Source: an uncultured Alphaproteobacteria bacterium (lineage in GTDB: Bacteria; Pseudomonadota; Alphaproteobacteria; Micavibrionales; Micavibrionaceae). Taken from it: a stretch of 64,000 nt of DNA. The stretch spans positions 79,126 to 143,125 of the forward strand of contig CALDTV010000007.1 in the NCBI GenBank assembly GCA_937923625.1. The letters are read 5' to 3'. Shown in pieces: positions 44,686 to 54,524 of this stretch; within the stretch, counting starts at the first letter, position 1, and each line of letters begins with the position of its first letter. Under the pieces are notes generated by a model that was not told the DNA's origin, ran no database searches, and saw only the letters and a list, made by a program, of their open reading frames with translations. The position numbers and the translations under genes were made by a program.

Positions 44686-47472
44686 ATGGCTGATTTGAGT
44701 ACTGAAAATTATACGATGGATGAGGGTATGACAGTTGGCTGTGGTTGCGCGGCTTGCCAGCAAGGCGAGCCTAATCGCGTTACGATGTCTCAAGAAGAAT
44801 ATCAAGCAACTCAAGGAGAAGACTCAGCTTCTCAAACCTCTTCAAATGATGCTACCGCTGAAGAATTTGCAAATTATCTGACAGATGGCTATTGGCAGGA
44901 TATAGGAGCCGTAAGTCGTTCTTGGGAGCAAAATACAGTATCAGTGAGTATTTCCAATCAATTTTCTGCCGATCAAAAAGCGGGTTTGATGAATGCGTTT
45001 GATCTTTGGGCAGATGTGGCCGATATAGATTTTCAACTCGTTACAAGCGGCGCTGATATTACGATTGTCGAAGGTGATGATAGACGCGCTTTTTCACGAT
45101 CTTCTGTTTATACAACGGGCGAAATTGCCAGTAACACTATTTCGATTGACACCAATGTGGGTGGTTGGCGGGATCTAAATGATCTGGGCGATTACGCTTT
45201 TATGACAGCGTTGCATGAGATAGGACATTCTTTGGGGTTAGGCCATACAGGGAATTATAACGGTGCGGCTAATTATAATGACGATGCGCAATGGTCGAAT
45301 GATACGCAACAAATGACAGTCATGTCGTATTTTGAAAGTAGAAATGTTGGTAGTGACCACTGGAATAGTGGGAATTCTTATCAATATTCTGCAACGCCGA
45401 TGCTTATTGATATTTTAGCAATACAAAATATTTATGGGGCAGATTACGGAACGCGCAACGGTGATACCGTTTACGGGTTTAATTCTACGGCTGATCGAGA
45501 TGTGTATGATTTTTCGGTCTCCGAGGTTCCTCTGGCGATATGGGACGGTGGCGGCATTGATACGATTGATTTGTCTGGATACGCCACAGATAGCACGCTT
45601 TATCTGACAGAAGGTTATTTTAGCAGCGTCGGTTACATGACCAATAATTTGGTGATTGCTTATGGCGCAACAATTGAAAATACGATTGGCGGATCTGGAA
45701 ATGATAGCTTATACGGCAATATAGCTGATAATATTTTAAAAGGTGGCGCTGGCGACGATACGTTATACGGTGATGAGGGGAATGATACGCTTGATGGGGA
45801 AGCAGGAAATGATACCGTCATTTATGAAACTGATATTTCTGATTTTATGGTCGAAATTGTGAATAGCTTCACGGCGGTTATTACCGATTTTGCTGGTGAT
45901 ATGTTTGATTATGGTCAAGATACGCTGATTAATATTGAAAACTTCATTTTTGGTGGAACGACTTATGATTGGACGCAGCTACAAGCATTTGCCGTGACGC
46001 CTGAAATGATCAGTGCGCGCTTTAATTTTGAAGATGTCTCTTACTTGTATAAATCAACCCGCTATGGCACGGAAACTATTACAGCAGAGCAAATGGGGTA
46101 TGATGAGGCTTCAGGAGACTTGCTCTCAGTCTATCGTACGGCAGGTGTTTTAACGTTAACGATTAATGATGAAGCCCCTCAAAAACTTCGCATCGAAAAT
46201 AGTGATGATAACCGTGAAGTCATCGTTAATGGCTCCCATAGCAATCTCAATATAACGTTCGTCGGTTCAGACAATAATGATCGCTTTATTGTCGAGAGTG
46301 GCGTTACTGGCAATGATTTCGTTCGTGGCTACGCAGGAAATGATATTATCCATGCAGGTTTAGGGAGTGATAAGTTATATGGCAACGAGGGTGCTGATGA
46401 AATTCACGGCGGCGCAGGAAATGATAGAATATCTGGCGGTACAGATAATGATATTCTTCATGGTGATGATGGCAACGATAATATAAGCGGTGATCAAGGC
46501 AATGATTTCATCATAGGCGGCGCAGGTCGTGACAATTTGCATGGCGGAGATGACCATGACGAGCTTCATGGCGGTGACGGAAATGATAGGTTAATTGGCG
46601 CGTTGGGCGATGATATTTTAAACGGTGACGCTGGTCACGACAAACTTTACGGCAACGATGGCGATGATATTATTCATGGTGGAGATGGCGATGACTATGC
46701 CTCTGCTGGGAATGGTGAGGATGTTATTCATGGCGGTATAGGAAATGACCGACTGAGCGGTGGCAATAATAACGACACGCTTAATGGTGATGAAGGGGAT
46801 GATCGTCTTTATGGTGATAAAGGAGATGACACCTTAAATGGTGGTGATGGAAATGATTTGCTTGTGGGCGGAGATGATAACGACCAGCTATTTGGCGATG
46901 CTGGGGATGATAAACTATATGGTAGTGATGGTGAGGATGTTATTCATGGCGGCGCAGGAAATGACCTCCTAAGTGGTGATAATCAAAATGATACGCTCAA
47001 CGGTAATGCAGGAATTGATAGGCTTTATGGGGGTAACGGTGAGGATACACTTAATGGTGGCGCAGATGGTGATGCGCTCGTGGGTGGAAACGGTAATGAC
47101 ACCTTAAATGGTGGTGATGGCAATGATGTTCTTCAAGGCGGCGAAGGTGTTGATCATCTATATGGTGGTGATGGTAGTGATCGTTTTTATTTCAGATTGT
47201 TTGAATTAGGCACAGGTGTCGATCATTTACATGATTTCAATGCGTCCGAAGGCGATCGCATTGATTTACGTGATCTTTTAGGGGCTTACGATGCACAAAC
47301 TGACGATATCAATGACTTTATTACCCTCACTGAAACGGGTGGTAATACGGTTCTTTCTGCTGATATAGATGGCGGAGATGTTGCAGAAACATTCCAAGAT
47401 ATTCTTCAAATTGACGGCCAGACAGGCCTAGATTTAGATACTCTCATCGCAAATAATAATCTTCTCTCTTAG
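44686..47472 (+). CDS. Serralysin-like (M10B) RTX metalloprotease
   Basis: The 928-residue protein is a type I secretion substrate with no signal peptide. After a short N-terminus with a Cys cluster, CGCAAC, at about 19-24, it has the M10 catalytic motif HEIGHSLGLGH at 177-187 and the Met-turn TVMSYFES at about 211-218, so the zinc site is complete. LIDILAIQNIYGADYGTRNGDTVYGF follows as in serralysins. Calcium-binding GGxGxDxxx nonapeptide blocks occupy about 335-385 and 540-850. The end (GTGVDHLHDFNASEGDRIDLRDLL) is the type I secretion C-terminal domain. No ABC exporter gene is in the window. A role in attacking extracellular protein is expected. Confidence 0.93.
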   Translation: MADLSTENYTMDEGMTVGCGCAACQQGEPNRVTMSQEEYQATQGEDSASQTSSNDATAEEFANYLTDGYWQDIGAVSRSWEQNTVSVSISNQFSADQKAGLMNAFDLWADVADIDFQLVTSGADITIVEGDDRRAFSRSSVYTTGEIASNTISIDTNVGGWRDLNDLGDYAFMTALHEIGHSLGLGHTGNYNGAANYNDDAQWSNDTQQMTVMSYFESRNVGSDHWNSGNSYQYSATPMLIDILAIQNIYGADYGTRNGDTVYGFNSTADRDVYDFSVSEVPLAIWDGGGIDTIDLSGYATDSTLYLTEGYFSSVGYMTNNLVIAYGATIENTIGGSGNDSLYGNIADNILKGGAGDDTLYGDEGNDTLDGEAGNDTVIYETDISDFMVEIVNSFTAVITDFAGDMFDYGQDTLINIENFIFGGTTYDWTQLQAFAVTPEMISARFNFEDVSYLYKSTRYGTETITAEQMGYDEASGDLLSVYRTAGVLTLTINDEAPQKLRIENSDDNREVIVNGSHSNLNITFVGSDNNDRFIVESGVTGNDFVRGYAGNDIIHAGLGSDKLYGNEGADEIHGGAGNDRISGGTDNDILHGDDGNDNISGDQGNDFIIGGAGRDNLHGGDDHDELHGGDGNDRLIGALGDDILNGDAGHDKLYGNDGDDIIHGGDGDDYASAGNGEDVIHGGIGNDRLSGGNNNDTLNGDEGDDRLYGDKGDDTLNGGDGNDLLVGGDDNDQLFGDAGDDKLYGSDGEDVIHGGAGNDLLSGDNQNDTLNGNAGIDRLYGGNGEDTLNGGADGDALVGGNGNDTLNGGDGNDVLQGGEGVDHLYGGDGSDRFYFRLFELGTGVDHLHDFNASEGDRIDLRDLLGAYDAQTDDINDFITLTETGGNTVLSADIDGGDVAETFQDILQIDGQTGLDLDTLIANNNLLS

Positions 47473-47541
47473 GCCTTTTCAGCTTTCATTAAACGCGCTA
47501 CCAATAAAGCCGTAAATTCTGGCAATTATGAAGGTATTCTT

Positions 47542-48561
47542 TTGGCATCACAAAACCTCACATCTTTATTGCTTCACCCGTTTGAAACGAGGTGTGTGAA
47601 AAATTTTTGCGCAGGAAAAACTCTTCTTTGCGGCGCACAATATGATCCTGTATTCTCAAAATTTCATGATACAACAATATTACAGAGTTTCAAACCTTAC
47701 GTGGATTTGTGGGAACAGCAGAAACGAGAGGTGTTAAGAAAATATCCAGAAAATCAAAAATTTGATAATATTTTTTGCGTTCTACCAAAACAAAAGGAAG
47801 CAGCGCATTATCAATTAGCTTTAAGCACACAAATGTTGAATGATGGCGGATTGCTAATAGCCGTTGCGGAAAATGAAGCGGGTGGCAAACGTTTAAAAAA
47901 ATGGTTTGAAGAATTAGGATACGTGGCAACCAGTGTTTCCAAAAGTAAGTGTCGTATTGTATGGGGGCATAAAAAAAATATAACTGTCAACATACTTGAT
48001 CAATGGATTGCAAATGGTGCGGAAAAAATAATTCAGGTTGAGGGTAAAAAATTTGTGACCAAACCAGGCATTTATGGCTGGAAAAAAATTGATGTTGGCT
48101 CAAAATTATTAGCAGCGTTTATTCCAGATGATTTAAAGGGGATCGGCGCTGATTTTGGCTGTGGCTATGGGTTTTTATCACGAGAAATATTAGAAAAAAA
48201 CTATGATATTCAAAAACTATACGCAATAGAAGCTGAGGCTACTGCCCTTGAATGCGCCCAAAAAAACTTGAATCGAGCACAGGTTGAATTTTGCTGGGAA
48301 GATTTAACGACAAAACCACAAAATTTACCGCCGCTGGATTGGGTGGTCATGAATCCCCCTTTTCATGAAGGTAAACAAACCGATAGTGATGTTGGGAAGA
48401 AATTCATCATAACGGCATCAAACGCTCTTAAAAAAAATGGCGTTTTATATATGGTTGCGAACTTATATCTGCCTTACGAAAAAACTTTGCAAGAAGCATT
48501 CACAAAGATAGAAAAATTAGCCGAGCAAGATGGTTTTAAAATTTATAAGGCTGTTAAATGA
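47542..48561 (+). CDS. RsmC/RlmG-like N2-guanine rRNA methyltransferase
   Basis: The 339-residue protein has the double-domain layout of the RsmC family: a first half that lacks a SAM site, then a C-terminal methyltransferase domain with DFGCGYGFLSREIL and the catalytic NPPFHEG at about 274-280. RsmC of E. coli makes m2G1207 in 16S rRNA. It starts at TTG 47542 with AAGG 8 bp upstream; no ATG is in frame nearby. Its 3' end overlaps the HAD gene by 4 bp (ATGA), so the two are translationally coupled. Confidence 0.88.
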   Translation: MASQNLTSLLLHPFETRCVKNFCAGKTLLCGAQYDPVFSKFHDTTILQSFKPYVDLWEQQKREVLRKYPENQKFDNIFCVLPKQKEAAHYQLALSTQMLNDGGLLIAVAENEAGGKRLKKWFEELGYVATSVSKSKCRIVWGHKKNITVNILDQWIANGAEKIIQVEGKKFVTKPGIYGWKKIDVGSKLLAAFIPDDLKGIGADFGCGYGFLSREILEKNYDIQKLYAIEAEATALECAQKNLNRAQVEFCWEDLTTKPQNLPPLDWVVMNPPFHEGKQTDSDVGKKFIITASNALKKNGVLYMVANLYLPYEKTLQEAFTKIEKLAEQDGFKIYKAVK

Positions 48562-49229
48562 AAAATGATACAAACGACGTGCAAGGAATTATTTGGGATT
48601 TAGACAACACGCTTTACCGTTTTACAGACGATTTTATCTGCTCATGCAATGAAGCTGCCGCTAAAGCGGCGCAAAAATTAGGTATCACATTAAGTTACGA
48701 AGACACTTTAAAATTAGCAGAACGCTCTGAAGCGGAACATGGCTACTCCATGCATGGATATGTGGCAGATCACGGTCTATCCTACGCTAGTTTGCATTTT
48801 CCATTTCACGATAATATTGATGAAAAAGTTATCGCGCCTATTGATGGCATGCGCGCCGCGTTAGAGTGCGCTGTCTGCCCACAAGCTATTGTGACCAATG
48901 CTTCCCGAGGGTGGGCGGAACGCGTCTTGAAATATTGCGGTTTAGATGATTTGTTTCCAGCCGATCATATCGTGCCAATGGAAGATGTTGGTTTTAAAGC
49001 CAAAGCATTAACAGATGAAGGTTTTAAAAAAGCAGCGGATATTATAAAAGTACCCCACAATAAAATTATCATGGCAGATGACCTGGATCGAAATTTAATA
49101 TTGCCGCATAAGCTTGGTATGAAAACAGTTTATATGCATCACGGCGACACAATGAAAGATCTTCCCGCATATATTGATAATCAATTTACCAATCCAATTG
49201 AATTAGTTGAGAAATATTTTAAGTTTTAG
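48558..49229 (+). CDS. HAD-superfamily pyrimidine 5'-nucleotidase-type phosphatase
   Basis: The 223-residue protein has the HAD nucleophile motif WDLDNTLYRF near residue 13-22, a threonine motif AIVTNASRGW, and the K/D loop with IIMADDLDRNLILP near 173. The pattern with DNTLY is the pyrimidine 5'-nucleotidase (SdtA/Phm8) branch, which dephosphorylates nucleoside monophosphates. It overlaps the end of the AAA+ gene on the other strand by 11 bp. Confidence 0.88.
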   Translation: MKNDTNDVQGIIWDLDNTLYRFTDDFICSCNEAAAKAAQKLGITLSYEDTLKLAERSEAEHGYSMHGYVADHGLSYASLHFPFHDNIDEKVIAPIDGMRAALECAVCPQAIVTNASRGWAERVLKYCGLDDLFPADHIVPMEDVGFKAKALTDEGFKKAADIIKVPHNKIIMADDLDRNLILPHKLGMKTVYMHHGDTMKDLPAYIDNQFTNPIELVEKYFKF

Positions 49230-50175
49230 TTCCAGTATCAATGTTATTTTTTGACGGATCGAATGTTTCGCTTCGATCAAATTTTTTGTCTGAAAGCGCG
49301 CCAGGATGCAGTCCCGTTTCTTTTGCAACCATCATGTAAACCGCCTCAAGTGATAATGTACGCTCTTCGCTACGAAACATATTTTGCCATGCACAGGCGG
49401 CATCCATCGTGATGATAGATTTATCGGGCTGATTTCTTTTACGCATATGCTCTTCGGTTAATTTTACAATCTCCGTGATGGCTTCATCAGTAATTGTTAA
49501 TTGATGATGCTTCTCATAACTCCCTCTAATGCCCTGAAGAATCATTGTGGTTTCTTCAACATTTGGTACGGCTAAATGGACTTTTTGAAAACGGCGATCT
49601 AATGCGGGGTCAGCGGCAACATATTCTCGAAATTCATCTAATGTTGTTGCTCCCAAAATGTGTAAATCCCCGACCGTCATATAAGGTTTCATCACTTCCG
49701 ATAAACCCGCATAGGCGGAGCCTTTGACTGTGGGCATAATCGTATGAATTTCATCAATAAACATGATGTAACGCGGAAATTCTGGGTATTGATACCGTTC
49801 CGCTAATCCACGGCAAATGGGGATAAAGCGTTCTTGAAATTCAGCGGGGCTGTTCGTCCCTGCCGCCATGGCAGCCATATCTAATTCAATTACTTGCGCA
49901 TTTTTAAGGTAATTCGGTACACGTTCCGTCACAATGGCTTGCGCCAATCCTGCCACGAGAGCCGTTTTACCAACCCCTGCTGGGGCTAGCATACAGGCAT
50001 TTTTGCGTGAGCGTTGGAGCAAGATCAACATGACCTGATCAATTTCCTTATCGCGGCCAACAATTTTATCAAACCGGCCATCTTGCGCCAAAGTTGTGAA
50101 ATTACGGCAATAAAGGCTAAGAAGTTCATCTAGCTCTTCTTGTGGCACGAGAAAGTTATAATTTTTATCAGACAT
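49219..50175 (-). CDS. Stand-alone Clp-type AAA+ ATPase domain protein
   Basis: ATG 50175 has AAGGA 8 bp upstream and begins MSDKNYNFLV, giving 318 residues; the ORF extends to 50244 but has no support there. It has one AAA+ module closely like the first ATPase ring of ClpA/ClpB: Walker A APAGVGKTAL at 64-73, Walker B IMFIDEIH at 137-144, and an arginine-finger pair in LDRRFQ at 192-197, and it also keeps GRDKEIDQ and DAACAW. It lacks the Clp N-domain, M-domain and second ring. So it may not disaggregate or feed ClpP. Probably transcribed after serB. Confidence 0.88.
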   Translation of the reverse strand: MSDKNYNFLVPQEELDELLSLYCRNFTTLAQDGRFDKIVGRDKEIDQVMLILLQRSRKNACMLAPAGVGKTALVAGLAQAIVTERVPNYLKNAQVIELDMAAMAAGTNSPAEFQERFIPICRGLAERYQYPEFPRYIMFIDEIHTIMPTVKGSAYAGLSEVMKPYMTVGDLHILGATTLDEFREYVAADPALDRRFQKVHLAVPNVEETTMILQGIRGSYEKHHQLTITDEAITEIVKLTEEHMRKRNQPDKSIITMDAACAWQNMFRSEERTLSLEAVYMMVAKETGLHPGALSDKKFDRSETFDPSKNNIDTGTKT

Positions 50176-50249
50176 AAGAATCCTTGAACTTTTGCAAAAG
50201 AATATTAGGTAATGATATTGTACGTCTTTGGTTAAAAAGAACAAAGATT

Positions 50250-51143
50250 TTAAATTTTGGCAAAGTTATCTTTTTTGTAACCTTGCATGAAAAGAATGGA
50301 TGTCAAATCTGTATGACGGATACAATTTAACAAGTTTTCTTCTAACAATGGTTTGGGGTGATACCCAATTCCAAGCCCTGCTGCCAAAAGCATGGGAAGA
50401 TCGTTGGCGCCGTCACCTATTGCCATCGTTTGGGATAAATCAAGGCCAAGCTTTCGGGCGTACGTATTTAAGTAATCCAATTTTGATTCTTTATCTAAAA
50501 TTGGCTCTGTCACTTCACCCGTTAATTTTCCATCTTTAACGCCTAATATATTGCCGTGGTGACCCGCAAATCCTAATTGCTTTGCAATCCCTTCTGTAAA
50601 ATATGTGAATCCGCCAGACACTAAAATTGATGCTGTACCGCTTTCGCGTAAGGTGCGTATTGTTATCTCAGCCCCTTTGGAAATTTCTGTTTGATCAAGT
50701 GTACGTTTTACGGCGCTTTCAGGTAGGTTCTTTAACAATCCAACACGTTCTTTAATGGCGGCGTGAAAATCTAATTCCCCGCGCATTGCGCGTTCTGTGA
50801 TGCTTGCTACTTTATCTTTGATGCCCGCTTCTGCAGCTAATTCATCTAATGTTTCTGATGTGACGATGGTTGAATCCATATCTGCCAATAACAGCTTTTT
50901 GCGTCGATTATCTTGAGACGTACAAAAGCAATCTATTTGATTTGCGTCGAGCAGAGATCTAAGTTCTTGCATTTGATCAATTGTGAATGACTGCGAAAGT
51001 GGTATATCGACAGATTTGTTCTTATCAAGCCATAACGGGGAATCAATCGTTAAATTATTCTCTTCAGCAAAGCTCTGCGCTAAAGCAATATGCCCAGCGG
51101 ATAATTGTTTCTTTGAGGCAACAAGAGTAAGGTTAAATTTCAT
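50250..51143 (-). CDS. serB: Phosphoserine phosphatase SerB
   Basis: SerB performs the last step of serine synthesis, phosphoserine to serine. The 297-residue HAD enzyme has the nucleophile motif LLADMDSTIV with Asp88 and Asp90, then SILVSGGFTYFTEGIAKQLG, and IGDGANDLPMLLAAGLGIGYHPKP. The first 80 residues are the ACT-like N-domain usual for SerB. It sits between pdxJ and the Clp-type gene on one strand; its start is 17 bp after the pdxJ stop, so they are cotranscribed. With serC and serA nearby, the whole pathway is here. Confidence 0.95.
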   Translation of the reverse strand: MKFNLTLVASKKQLSAGHIALAQSFAEENNLTIDSPLWLDKNKSVDIPLSQSFTIDQMQELRSLLDANQIDCFCTSQDNRRKKLLLADMDSTIVTSETLDELAAEAGIKDKVASITERAMRGELDFHAAIKERVGLLKNLPESAVKRTLDQTEISKGAEITIRTLRESGTASILVSGGFTYFTEGIAKQLGFAGHHGNILGVKDGKLTGEVTEPILDKESKLDYLNTYARKLGLDLSQTMAIGDGANDLPMLLAAGLGIGYHPKPLLEENLLNCIRHTDLTSILFMQGYKKDNFAKI

Positions 51144-51160
51144 AATAAGTGTACGTATTT

Positions 51161-51949
51161 TTATGTTTGAGTGTGATCATTTTTAATCATTGTGTGGCTA
51201 TAGCCAATGGCTGAAAGATAAGCATTTACTGCCGGATTCCAACCCATTTTTAAAGCGTCGGCTGTAATAGCATGCCCAATTGAGACTTCGGCGCAATTAG
51301 GGACAGCGATTAAAAATTTTGCCAAATTATCAAGTGACAAATCATGCCCTGCGTTTACATCAATATCCGCATCTTGCGCAACCAAAGCAGTGTGTGTGTA
51401 CGTTTTTAAAGAAATGTTATCTTCTGCATAGGGTCCTGTATAAAGCTCAATACGGTCGGCGCCTACTTGTGCTGCTTCTCGCGCTATTTCAGGGACAGGA
51501 TCAGTAAAAATTGCAACGCGTCTACCCTCGTCTTTAAGGCTCTTTATTACGCTTTTTAGCATTTCTTTATGTTCAGGGATGTCCCATCCATGATCAGACG
51601 TACGCTGCCCTGGGCTGTCTGGCACTAAGGTTACTTGATCGCAGTTATTTTCAAGCACAAGCTGAATAAAATCATCGCTGGGATAGCCTTCAATGTTAAA
51701 TTCTACGGGTTGATTGTTGTTTTTATTCCAATTTGTCAGAAATTCTGCAATTTCAGGAATATCAGAACGGCGAATATGCCGCTCATCTGGCCTTGGATGA
51801 ACGGTCAGGCCATCTGCGCCTGCTTCTAATATCATTTTTGCATGATCAATAACACTGGGGTAGCCAACATCGCGCTGGTTTCTTAAAAGGGCAACCTTGT
51901 TCAGATTGACAGATAATTTTGCTTTATGAGGTGCGGTTTCCTTATTCAT
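51161..51949 (-). CDS. pdxJ: Pyridoxine 5'-phosphate synthase PdxJ
   Basis: PdxJ condenses 1-deoxy-D-xylulose 5-phosphate with 3-amino-2-oxopropyl phosphate to form pyridoxine 5'-phosphate. The 262-residue protein has LSVNLNKVALLRNQRDVGYPSVIDHA, LTVHPRPDERHI, FNIEGYP with the catalytic Glu, QVTLVPDSPGQRTSDHGWD and VNAGHDLSLDNL, all TIM-barrel features of the family. It leads the pdxJ-serB-Clp-type unit and is divergent from serC. The cytosolic pathway uses the product of SerC. Confidence 0.96.
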   Translation of the reverse strand: MNKETAPHKAKLSVNLNKVALLRNQRDVGYPSVIDHAKMILEAGADGLTVHPRPDERHIRRSDIPEIAEFLTNWNKNNNQPVEFNIEGYPSDDFIQLVLENNCDQVTLVPDSPGQRTSDHGWDIPEHKEMLKSVIKSLKDEGRRVAIFTDPVPEIAREAAQVGADRIELYTGPYAEDNISLKTYTHTALVAQDADIDVNAGHDLSLDNLAKFLIAVPNCAEVSIGHAITADALKMGWNPAVNAYLSAIGYSHTMIKNDHTQT

Positions 51950-52074
51950 GTCTTTTTTTAACGTGAAGCGTCATAGAAGCGAAGTTTTTTTTGCATTTTA
52001 GGCCTTTTTCTTCATTTACTTTCTGTTAAAACAATAACGTCATAAACCGTAATTTTAAAAAGGCGCAAAATCCT

Positions 52075-53235
52075 ATGCAAAAACCAACTATAAAGCCAAC
52101 CAACCCTAAGTTTTCTTGTGGGCCCTGCGCAAAACGCCCGGGCTGGTCGACGGCGGTGTTGGACGACGCGTGGCTTGGCCGTTCACATCGCGCAGCGGGC
52201 GGTAAGGCGAAGTTGAAAGAAGTTATTGATCGTCACGTTGAATTGCTTGGTATTCCTGATGATTATCGCTGTGCTATTGTGCCTGCGTCGGATACGGGCG
52301 CAGTTGAAATTGCGATGTGGAACTTATTGGGCGCACGCGGTGTGGATATGTTGGGCTGGGAAAGTTTTGGGCTTGATTGGTGTAAAGATGTCAGTGACCA
52401 ACTAAAGCTCGATGATGTAAATTATCATAAAGCTGAATACGGACATCTTCCCGATTTATCAAAAGTGGATACAGACCGCGATGTTGTCTTTACTTGGAAT
52501 GGCACGACTTCTGGCGTGAAAGTACCGAATGCCGATTGGATTAAAGAGGACCGACAGGGCTTAACAATCTGTGACGCAACATCCGCCGTTTTTGCCTATG
52601 ATTTACCATGGAATAAATTAGACGTTGTTACATGGAGCTGGCAGAAAGTCTTGGGCTCCGAGGCGGCACATGGCATGCTGGTGTTAAGTCCGCGCGCGGC
52701 AGAGCGTTTGCAAACATTCACTCCTGATCGACCTTTGCCGAAGATATTTCGTTTAACGAAAGGCAATAAATTGATTGAAGGGGCGTTTCAAGGCGCAACA
52801 CTAAATACCCCGTCAATGATTGCAACAGAAGACTGTCTTGATGCTTTAAAATGGGTCGAATCAATTGGTGGGTTACAGACAACTATCAAGCGCAGCGATG
52901 ATAATTTAAAGGCTGTTAGTGATTGGGTAGATAAAACAGATTGGATTGAGTTTTTAGCAGAAGATAAAACAACAATATCAAGCACATCAATTTGCTTAAA
53001 AATCACTGACCCGTGGTTTAACGAAAAATCAGACGATGACCGCATGGCGTTTGTAAAGAAGATGGTAAAATTACTTGAAGCTGAAGATGCTGGATATGAT
53101 ATCGCATCCTATCGGGCCGCACCTGCCGGAATCCGTATTTGGGGTGGCGCCACGGTAGAGCCAAGTGATACGGAAAAATTAATGCCTTGGCTTGATTGGG
53201 CGTTTGTTGAGGCAAAAGCACAAGAACAGGCTTAA
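52075..53235 (+). CDS. serC: Phosphoserine aminotransferase SerC
   Basis: SerC transfers an amino group from glutamate to 3-phosphohydroxypyruvate and, in the B6 pathway, to 3-hydroxy-4-phosphohydroxybutanoate. The 386-residue protein is the alphaproteobacterial type (start [17 protein letters not shown]), with the PLP lysine in [15 protein letters not shown]. The first step of the joint serine/B6 route is thus next to pdxJ and serB. It ends 5 bp before the convergent transporter gene. Confidence 0.95.
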   Translation: MQKPTIKPTNPKFSCGPCAKRPGWSTAVLDDAWLGRSHRAAGGKAKLKEVIDRHVELLGIPDDYRCAIVPASDTGAVEIAMWNLLGARGVDMLGWESFGLDWCKDVSDQLKLDDVNYHKAEYGHLPDLSKVDTDRDVVFTWNGTTSGVKVPNADWIKEDRQGLTICDATSAVFAYDLPWNKLDVVTWSWQKVLGSEAAHGMLVLSPRAAERLQTFTPDRPLPKIFRLTKGNKLIEGAFQGATLNTPSMIATEDCLDALKWVESIGGLQTTIKRSDDNLKAVSDWVDKTDWIEFLAEDKTTISSTSICLKITDPWFNEKSDDDRMAFVKKMVKLLEAEDAGYDIASYRAAPAGIRIWGGATVEPSDTEKLMPWLDWAFVEAKAQEQA

Positions 53236-53240
53236 TACAC

Positions 53241-53885
53241 TTATTGTAAATGAAGCGATTTTAGCAACATAAAAACAATATAGAGTGCGACAAAGGCCAA
53301 GAGAAAAGATGATATAAGATTAATTTTTTGTACAGTAACCTTTTCTTGCAAGTATGTTCTTACTTGCGCGGCTAGGGCGCATTGCGCAGTTAAAATAACA
53401 AAATGCACACAAAAAATAATCAAAAGTGCCGTTAAAAGTCCTGCCATATCAATTGATGATAAATCTAAAACAGTTGGAATAAGGGCGCTGTAGAATAAAA
53501 TAACCAAAGGATTAGAAAGGGTGACGATCACGCCTGTCATATAATCTTTGAAGTATGAATTATTGTCGACTTGTAGCGAATTACTTGATGCGGCAATGGG
53601 CTTAGACTTCTTAAAAGAACTATAAGCAAGATAAAATAAGTAAGCGCTTCCCACTATTTTTAATATAATTGAAAAAGAGTTGATGTGATTTTCAATTATT
53701 GAAAACCCAAAGTAAGCGATAATAAAATATAATAGCTCGATTGTAATTGCCCCCATACTGAGAGCAAAAGCAGATCCAAATCCATACTCAATGGAGCGTG
53801 AAACAATCGCCGCCATTCCTGGTCCTGGTTTAAAAGAGATTGAGGCGACTGCAATAATGAGTATAAGTATATAATCAAAGCTCAT
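53241..53885 (-). CDS. LysE-family amino-acid exporter
   Basis: The 214-residue protein has about six membrane segments and the LysE/RhtB pattern: SISFKPGPGMAAIVSRSIEYGFGSAFALSMGAITIELLYFI at the start (PGP motif), then helices such as YLFYLAYSSFKKS. Members export amino acids such as lysine, threonine or homoserine. It overlaps the methylase-like gene by 4 bp, and both are read from the same strand. A link with serine export would be speculation. Confidence 0.88.
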   Translation of the reverse strand: MSFDYILILIIAVASISFKPGPGMAAIVSRSIEYGFGSAFALSMGAITIELLYFIIAYFGFSIIENHINSFSIILKIVGSAYLFYLAYSSFKKSKPIAASSNSLQVDNNSYFKDYMTGVIVTLSNPLVILFYSALIPTVLDLSSIDMAGLLTALLIIFCVHFVILTAQCALAAQVRTYLQEKVTVQKINLISSFLLAFVALYIVFMLLKSLHLQ

Positions 53886-54520
53886 AATGTTTTCTTCTTA
53901 AATGTCAAATATTGCGTAAAAGGGTAATCAGTTTTTGGATTTTGCCAAAGGACTTTTGTTTCACCCGTTTGAATGAAGTTTTTATCAAGGCAATTGGCAA
54001 TGTCCCTTATTAGCGGCGTAAATATTTTGCCATGCTGTAAATTATCTACCTGAACAATTAAAGGCGTTGCTTTTTTCATGATGGCGGGCAATTTGGCGAA
54101 AATTTGTGACATACGTTTTAGATAGTTATCATAGCCTGCTTTGGCAGGGTCGCCGCCGAAAAGGGGATTATATTTATGATGGCGCGGCATATAAGGCGGC
54201 GATGTTAGGATAAGATCCATTTTAGGCAGATTATATTTTGCGATGTTGGCGGTATCATCATGAATAAGCTGCGTCCAATTTTCCATCTGGCCTGCAACCC
54301 ATTGAAATTTTTTCTCTTCGGCCTCAAATCCAAAAGGGATGCGTTTCATTTCTTCAGCGACGAACATGGTCGTGCCTAGCCCCGCGAAAGGATCAAAAAC
54401 CTTGTCACCCTTTTTAGTATGGTTTTTAAGGATGTGGCGCACCAATCCTTCGGGAAATTTGATTTCGTTGCTTTCAAATGGTGGCGGGTCGCGCTCTAAT
54501 TTCCAATTTAAGGAAATCAT
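53882..54520 (-). CDS. DNA methylase-fold (N4/N6) methyltransferase
   Basis: The 212-residue protein has the SAM motif VFDPFAGLGTTMFVAEEM at 41-58, then catalytic LTSPPYMPRH at 105-114, of the amino-methyltransferase type with SPPY. The motif order (FxGxG then SPPY) is that of the cyclically permuted alpha/gamma group. No restriction enzyme gene is adjacent, so it is an orphan methyltransferase or one that acts on RNA. The SAM-motif spacing to SPPY is about 55 residues, short for typical DNA methylases. It starts 4 bp after the stop of the lipoprotein gene. Confidence 0.85.
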   Translation of the reverse strand: MISLNWKLERDPPPFESNEIKFPEGLVRHILKNHTKKGDKVFDPFAGLGTTMFVAEEMKRIPFGFEAEEKKFQWVAGQMENWTQLIHDDTANIAKYNLPKMDLILTSPPYMPRHHKYNPLFGGDPAKAGYDNYLKRMSQIFAKLPAIMKKATPLIVQVDNLQHGKIFTPLIRDIANCLDKNFIQTGETKVLWQNPKTDYPFTQYLTFKKKTL

Positions 54521-54524
54521 ATAT

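Noticed and set aside
44686..47472. Type I secretion operon around the RTX protease
   Set aside because: Adjacent genes are a tRNA, an rRNA methyltransferase and a phosphatase. No ABC exporter, membrane-fusion or TolC-like gene is present in the window.
53882..54520. Restriction-modification system
   Set aside because: The methylase-like gene has no restriction or specificity gene next to it; neighbours are a transporter and a lipoprotein.
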